A stretch of DNA of 64,000 nt from Salarias fasciatus (taxonomy: Eukaryota > Chordata > Actinopteri > Blenniiformes > Blenniidae): the NCBI RefSeq assembly GCF_902148845.1, contig NC_043755.1:14564896-14628895 (forward strand), in the 5' to 3' direction. Each line of letters opens with the position of its first letter. The stretch's first letter is position 1. Positions 1-12,700 of this stretch are shown here, in pieces. The translations under genes were made by a program, and so were the position numbers. A model generated the notes under the pieces. That model made no database searches. It was given only the letters and a program-made list of their open reading frames with translations, and was not told the origin of the DNA.

Positions 1-2700
1 GCTGGGCTCCCTCCGCTGGCGCCAGAAGTGGAGGAAGGCTCCAATGGTGGGGTCTGACTGCTGAAGAACCTGCAGATCTGCTGGGGTACGAGCGGGAAGG
101 ACGGTCACTTCAGACTGCACTGCAACCTGCTGCTTCCCCCGCTTTGTCCACTTCCGCAGGACGTCAGGCACCGCTGTACCCGGGAGGACCCACCCGAGCC
201 TGTCGGGGGTGTCAACCATGGCCTGCCTGGAAAGGGCATCTGCATTCTTGTTGATGCGGCCTGGACGATAGCGGACAGTGTAGTTGAAAGCAGACAACTC
301 AGCAACCCATCGCTGCTCCGTGGCACCCAACTTGGCAGTCTCTAGGTGGCTCAAGGGATTGTTATCTGTCCAAACTACACATGTCTGGCCCCACAGATAT
401 TCCCTGAACTCCTCTGTAATCGCCCACTTCATGGCCAGGAATTCCAATTTCATGGAGCTATAGTTCCTCTCGCCTGGGTGCAAACTTCGGCTGGCATAGG
501 CGACAGGTCTCACTTTGCCATCCTGCTCCTGTGACAGCACCGCACCTAGACCCATATGGCTGGCATCGACCTCAAGGATGAAGGGGAGAGAAAAGTCAGC
601 AAATGCCAAGGTGGGGGCGCTTACCAGGCAGGACTTCAACTTCTGGAAACTTTCCTCACAACCCTTGGTCCAGCCAGCCTCCAAACCCTGGCCTTGTCCC
701 CTCCGTTTCTTTGTTCCAGCTGATTCAGAAACCAACCGATACAGGGGAGCAGCCAGCGTTGCAAAACCCTCCACAAAACGTCGGTAGTAGCTGGCGAAAC
801 CAAGGAAAGATCTGAGCTCCGAAACGTTGGTTGGATGCGGCCAGTCAGCAACAGCAGAGATCTTGCTTGGATCTGTGGAAACTCCCTCCTGGGAGATAAA
901 ATGGCCCAAGTACCGAACCTGCTTCTGAAAGAAAAAACACTTCTGCAGCTTAACTTTCAGTCCTTCCTGCTGCAGGCGATTCAAAACAGAGTCCAAGCGG
1001 CTTAAGTGCTCATCAACACAGGAGGAGAAGACAATGATGTCGTCCAGGTATAACAGTAACGACTGACAGTGCTGCACCCCGAACATCCTCTCCATCAGCC
1101 GTTGAAAGGTTCCTGGTGCATTGCACAACCCAAATGGCATTCGGTTAAATTCAAACAAGCCAAATGGGGTGCAAAAAGCAGTCTTTGCTTTGTCACCCTC
1201 TGTCACTGGTACCTGGTTGTAGCCGCTGGCCAAGTCCATTGTAGAAAACCATTTTGCCCCCGATAGTGCATCCAAGGACTCCTCAATGCGAGGGAGTGGA
1301 AAGGCATCCTTCCTGGTTTTCCGGTTTAACTGCCGATAGTCCACACAAAGACGCAGAGTCCCATCCTTTTTCTTCACCAGCACAATAGGGGAAGCATACG
1401 GACTACAGCTCTCCCTTATCACCTGGGTTTCTAACAGCTGGTGAATGTGGGCTTTAACGGTGTCATACTCGGACGGAGGAATACGCCTATAACGCTGCCG
1501 CACCGGGACATCATCAAGGAGCGGAATGTCATGCGTGATTAGGTCGGTACAGCCGAGGTCACCATCGTATGCAGAAAACACCGGCTCATGACTCAGCAAC
1601 AGAGCCCTCACTTTATGCTGCTCCACCTCTGAAAGAACAGACAAATCCAGAGCCCTGATTTGTTCCTGCACCGAGCTACTCCCCTGAACCTGAGAGTTCA
1701 CTGTGGCAACTCCCCGTGGCTGTCTAGGCCTGACTTCACTAACCCCCTGTGGCAGACCTGCAACCTCTGTTTGCGACAGAAGCCCTACGGGTTGACGAGG
1801 GTGAAGCACCGCTGATGTAACACCAACATTAACCACCGGGATGTAAACAGTGCCCCTGATAACCTTGACCAGTGCCGGGGAAACCAACAGCCCCTCTGGG
1901 AGCCCATGTTCCGAGGTGAGGGGCTCCACCAAGACCGACCCAGAAGACCCCAACTGTTCTGAACAAGTAACGGCAACCACCTTGGTAGTACCCCCAGGTA
2001 CCCACACTGACCTCCTTCCCCTAAGCCTTGCTAACCCTGCCTGGGGACTAGGGGTCTTGGTATCTGTCTGCTGGCAGAACTGGAGGGCTCTCAACCATGC
2101 CTCTGGGACGCCGGATGCACCAGGAACGTTAAACAATGCAGGACCATGCTCCGCGAAGAGAACATCATAACAGGCTTTAATAATGTTCATTCCCAAAATC
2201 CCTGGAGCCTCAGATGGGGTGGCCTGCTCTGGGGGGTCCCTCACCACTAATACACCTCGTCTAGGAATCAAGTTGCTGAACACCTCAACATCAGGTTCCA
2301 TATAGCCTACATAAGGTATCCCCAAACCATTAGCAGCTCGAAGTTGTAACCAGTGGCAAGACTTCAACTTATCCCTGAAGTGTTTTCGGAAGAAGCTCTC
2401 TCTAATGGTGGATACCATAGACCCTGTGTCTAACACACACCTAACCTCAACCCCTGCCAATTTAATGTCCACTTGGGGGCAAGGGGCAATTAACCGGGCC
2501 ACCAGCGCCTCATCTGCTTGGCTAGGGTCTGCAGAGCCTGCCAGTTCCCCACCTAGTGTTTGGCTCTGCACACTAGGCGGCTCTAGTTTTCCGTTGACTG
2601 AGAAGCCACAGCAACAGCTTGAGTTCTGGCAACGTGAGGGGGATTAGCAGGGCCAGATGAAACACGGGCATTATCACACTCGCGCGCATAATGGCCTGCT
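1..2700 (-). mobile_element. Ty3/Gypsy LTR retrotransposon fossil, clipped by the window edge
   Basis: Read on the minus strand from right to left, the parts follow the Ty3/Gypsy order. A gag zinc-knuckle remnant (GHYAREC) lies near 2660-2695. An aspartic protease with a DTGS motif lies near 2410-2440. Reverse transcriptase with a YLDD box lies near 1030-1070, and RNase H lies at about 100-650. Integrase and the 3' end would lie beyond base 1. Most of gag is missing on the right, where the sequence switches abruptly to a park7 fragment. The copy is incomplete and is treated as a fossil. Its age cannot be judged because no LTR pair is visible. Confidence 0.88.
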
Positions 2701-2707
2701 TGCTGAG

Positions 2708-3013
2708 AAGGAGGTGCTGAAGGACCAGGATGGGAGAAAAGGCCTGATCGCAGCCATCTGTGCAGGTCCCATTGCTCTTCTGTCTCACGGCATCGGCTAC
2801 GGCAGCACCGTCACCACGCACCCCGGCGCCAAGGAGAAGATGATGGCAGGAGACCACTATAAATATTCAGAGGCTCGAGTACAGAAGGATGGACATTACA
2901 TCACCAGCCGTGGGCCAGGAACCAGCTTCGAGTTCGCCCTGACGATCGTAGAGGAACTGATGGGGGCTGAGGTTGCAGCTCAAGTCAAGGCTCCTCTGAT
3001 TATGAAAGACTGA
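2708..3013 (+). pseudogene. park7: park7 (DJ-1) C-terminal fragment, intronless
   Basis: The plus strand reads about 101 codons matching the C-terminal half of DJ-1, from the KEVLKDQ segment to the terminal KAPLIMKD and stop. It includes the AAICAGP motif that carries the conserved redox cysteine (Cys106 in human numbering), the TTHP segment around His126, and [15 protein letters not shown]-1 is a redox-sensitive chaperone/deglycase-family protein. In human PARK7 this stretch spans several exons; here it is uninterrupted, so I infer a processed or captured copy rather than the parent gene. The N-terminal half is absent, and the similarity begins within a few bases of the Gypsy fossil. No poly(A) tail or promoter is evident. 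The frame is open, so expression as a fusion cannot be excluded, but it is probably a pseudogene. Confidence 0.85.
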
Positions 3014-3547
3014 CTGTAGTCATGTTCGCATAAAATCCTGCCGACAACGCCAAAAGTGTAACCGAGAGAAATGTAGAACAGCCGGTTTTATGAAACCAGC
3101 CGGTTACATAAAAATACCCAAGAAACCGGGTCCAGCCAGGGAGGGGAGAGCTCAGAGGATGAGGACTGCTGTTTGGGGTCCGAGCAGAGCCCGCAGGAAA
3201 CGTCTGCTTCGCTCAGTCTTGAGGTTTTACTTCTCACTTTTAACAGTGCAGCAGAGAGGAGCGCCCTGCAGACTGCCAGCTGCCAGGAGTATGCAGGAGC
3301 CTTTACCTGCACAGTGTGCCTCAGAGTGCAGGCGCTGCCCAGAGCTCCACACCTGAGAATGATTACTCTGATGAGCAGGCTGGCTGTCACAATGTCTGCA
3401 AACTCAAACAAATATTTTTACATGCATATTCCTTTCTTCTTCCTTTTTTTTTTTAATTTCAATGCATAAGCACAAACAACGCTTATTTTTTTTGTAAAAT
3501 GTTAAATTCATGGGTTATCTTTAAAGATAATGACTTTTGTAAATGAT
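3014..3547. other. Unassigned sequence, possible retroelement leader/LTR remnant
   Basis: There is no supportable gene here. On the minus strand the segment around 3030-3060 reads like an LTR end followed by a leader (TTACAC then TTTTGGCGTTGTCGG). That would suit the 5' end of the Gypsy element found to the left. The remainder is moderately GC-rich to about 3360, then AT-rich. The assignment is tentative. Confidence 0.25.
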
Positions 3548-3559
3548 GATTTCATTTGT
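3548..3559. repeat. Target-site duplication, left copy (LINE)
   Basis: The 12-bp sequence GATTTCATTTGT occurs here and again at 4012-4023, exactly bracketing the LINE fragment. This is the direct repeat expected from target-primed reverse transcription. Confidence 0.85.
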
Positions 3560-4011
3560 GCCATACCATACCGGGCGACGTGGGTCATGACCGAAAGGAC
3601 AAGATCTCGGACACAAGCGGCCGAAATGAGCTTCCTCCGTAGGGTGGCTGGGCGCTCCCTTAGAGATAGGGTGAGGAGCTCAGTCACCAGGGAAGAGCTC
3701 GGAGCAGAGCCGCTTCTCCTCCACATCGAGAGGGGCCAGCTGAGGTGGCTCGGGCATCTGTTCAGGATGCCTCCTGGACGCCTCCCTGGGGAGATTTTCC
3801 GGGCATGTCCCACCGGGAGGAGACCCCGGGGAAGACCCAGGACACGCTGGAGAGACTATGTCTCTCGGCTGGCCTGGGAACGCCTTGGGATCCTCCCGGA
3901 AGAGCTGGAGGAAGTGTCTGGGGACAGGGAAGTCTGGGCATCTCTGCTGAGACTGCTGCCCCCGCGACCCGGCCCCGGATAAGCGGTTGAAGATGGATGG
4001 ATGGATGGATG
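3560..4011 (+). mobile_element. 5'-truncated LINE, RTE/Rex3-like 3' end with GATG tail
   Basis: The segment encodes the extreme C-terminus of a non-LTR retrotransposon reverse transcriptase: a basic stretch with RGQLRWLGHLFRMPPGRLP, then RPRGRPRTRWRDYVSRLAWE, then SLLRLLPPRPG and a stop near 3980. A very short 3' untranslated part and about five GATG repeats follow. A tail of GATG repeats and heavy 5' truncation are typical of fish Rex3 (RTE clade) copies. Exact 12-bp flanking duplications show an intact insertion with little decay since it landed. The apparent 150-residue reading frame starts upstream, in flanking DNA and the target duplication, so it is not a gene. Confidence 0.8.
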
Positions 4012-4023
4012 GATTTCATTTGT
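4012..4023. repeat. Target-site duplication, right copy (LINE)
   Basis: This is the second copy of GATTTCATTTGT, directly after the last GATG unit. Confidence 0.85.
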
Positions 4024-5750
4024 AATTAGTCTGATCTTGAAATATTTGTCCACAAAAATAATATTAATGTAAGAATCTCTGAAATCACGGCATTTACTGA
4101 GAGTTATTCAGATGTAAAGGAGCATGACAGTGTGATAACAGACTGACCACTGACACAATTAACCAATCACACATAGCCCATAGTAGTGATGTATAACCAT
4201 TCAGGATTCCCAAATAATGAACAGCAGCTGCCACAGGGCTCCGAACATCAGATTTAGACAAGAGAAACTAACAATAATTAAGGATAAAGACGAGGTTAAG
4301 ATCAAGATTAAGATGATAAGAGGTGACCTAACTCAAAGTTTTAAATGTTTGTATAATGTGTCAGGAGGTGGGCGGGTTGATTCCAGAGATGCAGAATTTT
4401 ATCATGTCTTAAATTGTAAATGGAGTCCTCCACATGTGGCATGTATTACTACTACTACTACTGTAACTAAATTTGATTACAAGTAAAAGTACTCTTGTTA
4501 AAAAGTAGGAGTGCTTTTCTAAAAAAGAAAGAAAGACAGAAAGAAAGAAATCAAAGAAAACAAAACAAAACGAAAAACACTGAAAGAAGAAGTAACTTTG
4601 TTAATTTTATTTTATTGCAATTAACCAATCACTTATCTGCAAAAATGTATCTATGTTCAAAGTGTGATTCCCAGGAAAATAAGAAAGTTTTGTTAAAACT
4701 ATTGTGTAACAATTGTGTGACAATCATCTCTCTGCTGGGGAAGAAAAAGACATTAGCGATAAAAATGTGTGTTCAGTATTTTGAACTGTGCACATACTCA
4801 ACAGAGACCAATACATTTCCAAATACATGACAAGGTGGCTGGATTACATGGTTATTAAGCATCAAAGACAAGTACTCAAAAACACGTTTCAACGTTTGTC
4901 TTTAATCGTGTTCCACCAGAAGATGGCAGACTTTGCAGGGATGTTTGTTTGAGGGGATGAAAGCGTCGATCTGACTGTACTTGAAAGCACAGGCAAAAAA
5001 AAAAAAACAGGAAAGAACAAGAGGTGTTAATGATAGTCCAATCATCAGCACTATTTTACTAGTAATCTGTGTTATGTAGGTTAATGTGAAAAATTATTAA
5101 ATCACATTTACTAATTACCTTATAAAACAAGATTTACTCTCCAGTTACTTAAAAAAAAGTAACTTTTTCGGTTACTTTTAATTGTATCTTTGTAATTAGG
5201 ATGTCCAAATAATGTGTACATAATTCAGTTCTTTCAATTCTATGATTCAATCAATTCTGAGAAAAGGGAGCATCAGAGGTGTGGAACATATGGCCTGTGG
5301 ACCCAACCCGACATGTGAACTGGTCCAATCCGGACATCATGCAGTAATGAGAGCTATCTGTGTAATTTCTGTTGACAATGAATCACAGCAGCACTAAAGC
5401 CACTGTGGAGTGAGTTGGTGTAAACACGCTGAAGAGAAAAGATTGTGAAACCAAGGAAGGGAAAAGCTTCAGAGGCCTCACTTGTTACTTATGGGCTATT
5501 TTATAAATATTTTGAGACTTTATTCCACTTTACCACAAACTGGCCTGAATTTGCCCCCCTGAACTCTAAATAGGTTGAATATAACTGTTCAATATGCATT
5601 ATTTTTTGTTGTTTTGAGACTTTTCCGACTGTGAAAGAAAAGTTTACTTTCAGTTTGTTTGCAGCACAGCTCTTAAGATCCATCATAACAAGGTAAGGAG
5701 CGCTTCCATCTTCGCTGGGAGTAAATCATTAGTGTTGCTCTGCTGTTAAC
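4024..5750. other. AT-rich intergenic region, no gene recognised
   Basis: I see no exon with convincing splice signals or protein similarity. The stretch holds a short TAC triplet run near 4447-4462, GAAAG-rich and A-rich tracts near 4525-4580, and a homopolymer A run near 4996. Small open frames here have no recognisable domain. Confidence 0.5.
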
Positions 5751-5759
5751 TCCGCTCTG

Positions 5760-5982
5760 CACACACCTACAAATCAGCCCACCCCCTATTTGGGAATGGA
5801 ATGCCCGAGACGCTTTGATTGACAGTCGCGAGGACCAATAGGAAGCGGAGTTCTGGCCTCGTGGCCAATAGTAAATATGCAGTACTTTCTGCCTTAACTT
5901 TTTTTTTTTTTTTTATTGAAGCAGAAACCTTCAGCCGTCGAGGCATGCACCTTACCTTTATGCGCGCACAGCGCTGGAAATC
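5760..5982 (+). promoter_or_regulatory. Probable dcbld1 promoter and 5' UTR
   Basis: Directly upstream of the dcbld1 start codon lie two forward CCAAT boxes (GACCAATAGG near 5834 and GGCCAATAGT near 5863) and an ATTGAC motif near 5818. The region is GC-rich relative to its AT-rich flanks and ends in CpG-containing sequence around the start codon. No strong TATA box is evident. The start site is not determinable from sequence. Confidence 0.5.
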
Positions 5983-6637
5983 ATGCGGATAAAGTGGGAA
6001 AACGTCGGGGATGCTGTGAAGTCTCTTCTCCCCGCTGTCTGGGTCGCTCTGAGCGTCTGTTCCGCGGCTGTCCGCGGACAGCAGGGTAAGAAAACCTCTC
6101 ATAAGATAAGACTGCGACCAACCCGGATTTCCAACATCTTCCTGTCATGTTGCTCACCAAAAGGTGTTTAATCGAACTGATATTCGGATTCTACTACGAG
6201 TTTTTGTTGTTAAAGACGAATGTGCTCGTCTTTAACAACAAAAACTCGGAGCAAAATCCGTACAAATGACTTTCTTTATTAAAAACTCAGTTTCTATCCA
6301 TTATAACACTGTTATTATCACACGGAGATACAAAGTACTGATGTTTCTGAATTGTGCATTGTATTACTTGAACCTGGGTGCATTTACAGTGTACATGTCG
6401 TGTTTTGCTGCCTGTTTTATTTATTTTTCTTATCTGAGAGAATACCATCGGTGTTTAAATTGTATATTAAAGTAATTATTTAGAGGTGAAGTAGGTACAA
6501 AGGTCGCATATGTGATGTCCTGGCAGCATTCTTCACATAGTCTGTAGCTGTGCATGTTTACCTACACAGCTATCAGCCCACCTTTCACACTGCCTTTTTT
6601 CCAAGGCAGTGGTCAAGCTCAGTATGAATCACTGTCT

Positions 6638-6704
<67 letters not shown>

Positions 6705-9700
6705 AGTAGTCACTCTGCAGACTGTGACTCCCAGCAGCCAGCCATACCACAAATCTCCATTGTTGTTTTTGCTCGTCTCCGGGGGATTTGCTCCTCATAT
6801 ACAGGAAGGTGATTAAGCCCAGAGTAAATTATTTATTCTGAATCATTTTCTCCACTTGGCAGATGTGCTCTGCTCTGCGTTAGGTGGGGCCACGGTTTGA
6901 GGGGAAAACGTTTCAGCGAATGTGCTACAGCGCAGTGACTGACACACAGGACTGGATAAGGCGATGTAGTGACAGGCAGCACAGGTGAACATCCTGTCTG
7001 CTAGTGCGGACCTGTAAGGACCTGCCAGCAGAGCCGCCGGTGGAACACAGTGTTGCTGCCGTGCTCCCGATTGACTGTCTGCAACCCTGCCACCAAGTTT
7101 GACTTGAGTTCTTTGTAATTAAATCTCTTTCCATATGCCTGAGGAGCGTGTATCCCTTTCGGTAAGAGACCCAACGGCAGAAGAAGCTGATAAACAGACC
7201 GTAGGCGAAAGAGTTCAGTGAGCAGGGGACAATTGCCGGCCACCCAGAACTTCCCCAGCATGACTGCCTCTGTGGCCTCCCACCGGAAAGTGACAGGTCC
7301 GCAGTCTGCTTCCTGCTGTTACAGTATGTCACTGTGGAATTTCCAGGGAATCCTTTGGGGACTTCAGGAGGGGCAAACACATTCAGAGCGGCGCGATATG
7401 AGGAGCTGGAGAGGTGTTGGGGAGAAGGCCGGTGGGACGCAGGATGTGTGACACCGGGCGAGAAGAAGGTTATCCTGTAGTGTTTTTCCCCAACAAATGT
7501 CCAGGAGCCTTATATGGAAGATAAGGACAGGCGCAGTGTTTAGGTTCAGACTCACCCTGGTGCCTTCCTCAAGTTTTGACCATTCTAGGAAGACGTCACG
7601 TCTGGACATTTTTTGTGTTAGGATTAGAGCAAACCGCCCACACAGCACTAATCTATGTGTTTTAATCACTGTAGGAATTGACTCATTTAGGCTGCTGGGG
7701 ATGTGAAACGATATAAATATTTGCACTTTCTGTTCCAGTTCAAGTGTTAGTCATCGCAACCTCGGGTCAAAGGAAGCAATAAATCAACACCGACGAACTA
7801 TTCAAAGAAACTAATTCATATGAAAAAAACAACATCCCTTTGAGTCATTTTGCTTCAGCTTAGGGTTTTGTGATAGTAGATAGTTGTGTCATGTGGCAGG
7901 ACCGTCAGAGGAGTATGGACACGCTCTGCTCTGTTGTGCATGTTCAAATTATGCTGATTACTCATCTGCCTACAAATGGCTGAAAGAAAATCTGAACTGA
8001 AATGAAAATCTGAATAGGCGTTCAGAGACAGCACAGAAAAAGTTCCTAGCTGGAGTATAATGCTTTATCCAAGCACCTTTTTTCTCACCTTTTTTTCTCC
8101 TTGTGTGATGATCAGGTAATGGCTGTGGACACACAGTGCTGGGAGTGGAGTCTGGCACCGTCGCCTCCCAGAACTACCCAGGCACCTACCCCAGTAACAC
8201 CTGGTGCACGTGGAGGCTCCGCGTGCCGGAGGGCCGGTCGCTGCTGCTGCTTTTCGGAGATTTTGACGTTGAGAGCAGTCCCGGCTGCGGCAACGGCTCT
8301 TTGCTGATCACAGATAAAACTGGACAAAGCATTCTGGGTGAGTTTTCTTCCTGCGTGCATTTCTACTTCTGCTCACGATTCTGATCGACGTTTGGTGATG
8401 GCTCTACAGCGTACCGATGATTTGTTGCCCGTCACGACTGCTGCTCCTCCAGCCGCCGCCGTAGCAGCCGTGCAGGGCATGCCATTCGATTGACACACTG
8501 GCAGAAAAGGCGGACCCAATTTCGCAACACACATATGTACGATCTGCAGCCGGCTTAGCAAAGTCAGGTCCTGAGGGCATGACAAACTGACAGCACACCA
8601 AAATGAGGGTCGAGGCACGAGATAGGAGTATCCAGGCGGATTCAGGTTTATATTAAGATTCGGCTAAGGCTGGCTCGTGACTGTATTTCGTCTTCTCTCC
8701 CTTTACATTTAGACTTTCTACATAATAATGTGCATCTCTCTGCTCGCCATCGCACGTTAATAAGCTGTGGTGACAGACCGACTGAGATCCTCCACATTTG
8801 TTTAATCAATGACAAGCGATGGTTTCTCAAGTCTTAAAAGTAGCGTGCTGATGCTTCTGTGCTTTTGTTCTCACCCTCAGGTCCAGCGTGCGGGAAACTT
8901 AGTGCGGCACAAAAAAATATAACGCTCCAGAGCAATGAAGCGACCGTAACGTTCAGGTCAGGCCCGCACCGGTCTGGACGAGGGTTCCTGCTGTCCTACG
9001 CCACAGAGCAGTATCCAGGTAGGTCTGTGACTCTCTGGTTCGCTGATCATTTTAATGAAGATATTTAGAGGGATTTCAGAGGCTGATACTCCGGAGCAGT
9101 CATCGAACTGCAGGGTTAGAGTCCGTCAGTCAGTCGCATATGAAATAATAAGGTAAATTGTCATAATAATAATAATAGTAATAATCACACATGGCTGAAC
9201 AGCAGAAATATGAATGTATGGAATGCACAACTACTTGTGTCGTCACAGTGAGGAGGTAATATTTCAACACAAAACGAGCTCACGCAGGAAGCTGAGCCTC
9301 AAAACTCAATGGAAAGTATAAACTAAAGGAAGAGCACCCAGGAAGTTCTGCCCGAAGCCTCTGGGCCGTAATAAAATGAAACGGAGTGCTCAGAGCACTG
9401 TCTGTTTATATTGTCCCATGAATTACCATTTTAAAATCTCACCAAGTTACACATTAACAGAGTTGGCGGTTTTCTGCCTACGTTCCCTTCTGGCTTTCAC
9501 TTTCGTTGCCTTCAGCCTGGATGATGTTTTTGATTTCTTCATATTTTTGGAGAATAATTGCTCCTACATTACCTTAGCTGCTTCAGTGTTTATGTCAAAC
9601 TATTTAACATGACCCAAAAGACACTACATTGAAATGTTTATTGTTGGAGAGCAGGTATGGAGCCTGCAATCAGTTCAGACTTTATACAAGCAATAAACCG

Positions 9701-12700
9701 AGAATTCATTATGGATGTTTTAAAAAAAAAAGCTTTATTTGTTTGGGTTTTATGTCTCATTGTGTTGTGGAGTATCTCTGTTGTGTTGTGATGTCTGCGG
9801 CGTGTGAAGAGCGGTGATCTCAGCTTTGCAAACGCCTGATTTGTAGTGTGCATGTTTACAAGTTTACACAGAGTAGCTTCAACACCAGCGTCGCAGCGAA
9901 TATTGAATTTTGTGGGTGCTTTCTTGTGTGTGACCATATGAGTCACTGCTTATTGGCATTCATCCTCCATCTTCCTCTTCGCCGAGGAAAAAAAAAGGAG
10001 TCAGACTGAATGAAGTGAGGCCTCGGGCTTCAGTCTGTCACTTGGACAGACTTGCCAACCCCTTCCTCCTCCTCCTCCTCCTCCTCCTCCTCTTCATTAG
10101 CCTGTTAGTGACTACAAACTCACTGTTGTCCCGTGTTAGTTCCCATAAAGCTGCTCGGCCCAATTATCATGTTTTCATCCTCAAATATTAGGTCTGTACC
10201 TCTTTCTATCCCTGCTGCAAACTTAGATGTGGACAGACTCCGTAGATGTTTCCAGATTGAGTTTATGTTGAAGACAGTTTGTGTGAAGTTTAATAAGCGC
10301 GCAGACATGCTTACTATGAACCCCAGTCTATACTTAGAGATAGTTCTCGTCTGTGGGTGAGCTCATCTGTACTGTACACGCTCATAATTTCCTGTTTTTT
10401 TGCTGAGTTGTTTATGAAATCCACCGGTGTCTGGAGCTAAGCTCATGTTCAGACATACAAGCCGCTGTCTGTTGGCGGGGGACGCTGGCTGCGCTGGTGA
10501 ACTGTGACGGAGCCGCAGCAACAAAGGGCTTAGTCACATCAAGAGCGAGGGCCGCTCATCCCCTAATATAGCACAAGTTCGTCTCACACACAATCTGCAT
10601 TTATGTATGAGCGAATGGTGGGAACTGTTATGTAAGACACACCGTCCCCCCAAAACACTGTTAAAAAGTTCACCCACACACACTTTTGAGCTGCTCTTCA
10701 TCACCTGTGTTGTGTTTTGATTGTTTTTCCAGACCTTATTTCCTGCGTCCGCCGAGGATCTCATTTTAACTCGCAGCATTTGAGGTAAGTTTCTGCCTCG
10801 AAGGTGTGCTTCATCGTAGCTGCGAGTGTTTCTCACAGGCTGTGCTGCTGCCTCTCAGGGTTTACTGCCCCGCTGGATGCAGGAATGTAACGGGCGACGT
10901 CTGGGGGAACGCTGAATCCGGCTACAGAGACGTGAGCACGCAAAAACGGTTTTTCTCACCGTCTCAGACATTTTGTGACAGATTTGTCGCTGAAAGCTCG
11001 TCCGCCTTTCTGCTCTGCCGCAGACCTCGGTCCTGTGCAAGTCGGCGGTCCATGCTGGAGCCACGTCCGACAGTCTGGGAGGTCGCATCACTGTGAATCG
11101 GGAGAAAAGCCTGACGCTTTACGAATCCACGTTCGCGAATGGAATCCTGTCTAAAACGTGGGTTTTTCTGAAAATATTGGATTCGTGATCTGAAACTGAG
11201 TGATTAGAGTAACATGTGGAAATATCTGTTCTGTCCAAATTATTTCAAGGTTTCTTTCCATAAATCACAAGGACTAACTATTCAGTTGTCTTCTTTTGAC
11301 AGGGGATCTTTATCAGAGAAGAAGTTGCTGTTCAGCCAAGGTATGTGCCGCATGTGGCATCTGTGCCTGCATGCAGTCAAACCTCTCAAAGGAAACATCG
11401 CATGTTGAAGCACATTCCTGAAAACACGCTGCAGAGTTTTACGTTTTAGATATTCCTTTTGTTCGGTTTGTGAATTCATGACAGAAACCCCGCAGTGCGG
11501 TTCTCGGTAAAGTTTTCTTCTGATCAGAACCTTCTCTCTGCTCTCTGAACAGAATGTAAAAACATCCTGCCTGTGTCTGGTTTAAACGCCTCGTCTTTCT
11601 GGGATAAGAACGGTGCAGAGCACAGGATGTTCTGGTCCCCGAGAAACATGGACCGCAGCCACGAGTTCCTCCTGTGGGCAGCGGACAGCGCCGATCCCAA
11701 CCCGTGGGTGGAGATGGAGCTGAGCGACAGAAGCACCATCACCGGTACAAAATCAACAAGTCTCCATTATGAGTGAAAACGCTGAACTTCACCGCAAACC
11801 GCACCTCTAAAAACAAAAACTTGCTTTCTTTTTCCTCAGGAATATTGACAATGGGATCAAATGAGTACTACATAAAAACCTACGTTCTCCTTTTTAGCAA
11901 AGACAGAAAGAACTGGAAGCTTTACAGAGGCGCTCTGAGCAAAGAGAAGAAGGTGGGTGTGGCACTGCAGGCTTTCACGTTCACATATTGACATGAAGCC
12001 TCGTGTGGCCGTGGATATCGGTGGAGCGCTCGCCGTCGGTGCTCTTAGTGAGGTTACCGCCGTGTTCATGTGCTCTCAGGTGTTCGAGGCCTACACCGAC
12101 GGCCACCTCAGGGTGCTCAACAGCCTGCTCCCTCCTGTGGTGGCTCGGTTTGTTCGCCTGCAGCCGCTCACCTGGCACGGCAGGGTCTCCGCCCAGCTCC
12201 GAGTTCTCGGCTGTCCTGTTGCAAAGGTCACGCCGAGGTCACGTTCATCCGGAGGTGAGCGAGAAAAATGGCAAATGCATGCCGAATGTTTGATCATCGG
12301 TCTGAATACTGCAAATGTGGTTTTTTTCCTGCTGGTCAGAGTCTCCGTCCATCAAAGTTAGCGTGGGCACATCACGCCCAGACCCATCCACGGCCTCCAC
12401 AGAGGGACCGGTGTTAGTGGAAACAACACACAGTATGTGCCACCACGGTGTTTCTTATCATCAATAAACTGCATTCCTGCCTCGCACTTGTTACTCAGAC
12501 GCTGACACCGTTTCAGGCTCCAGCCAGCCGGCGATGGTGGCGGTGGGCGTGGTCCTGGGCCTGATAATGTGCGGGAGCTGTTTGTTGGTTGGAATCTGGT
12601 GGAGGCGAAGGTACGGTGCAGTAATGGACATTGAACTGGAACACACAACGTTCCTGGTCGAATAAAGGATATAAACATTACATAACGCATGTAACAGAAT

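Noticed and set aside
3090-3469. Overlapping 88-98-residue frames
   Set aside because: No protein similarity or splice context; the region may be retroelement remnant.
6609-6812. Small frame with a Thr/His repeat
   Set aside because: It is translation of the (CA)n microsatellite.
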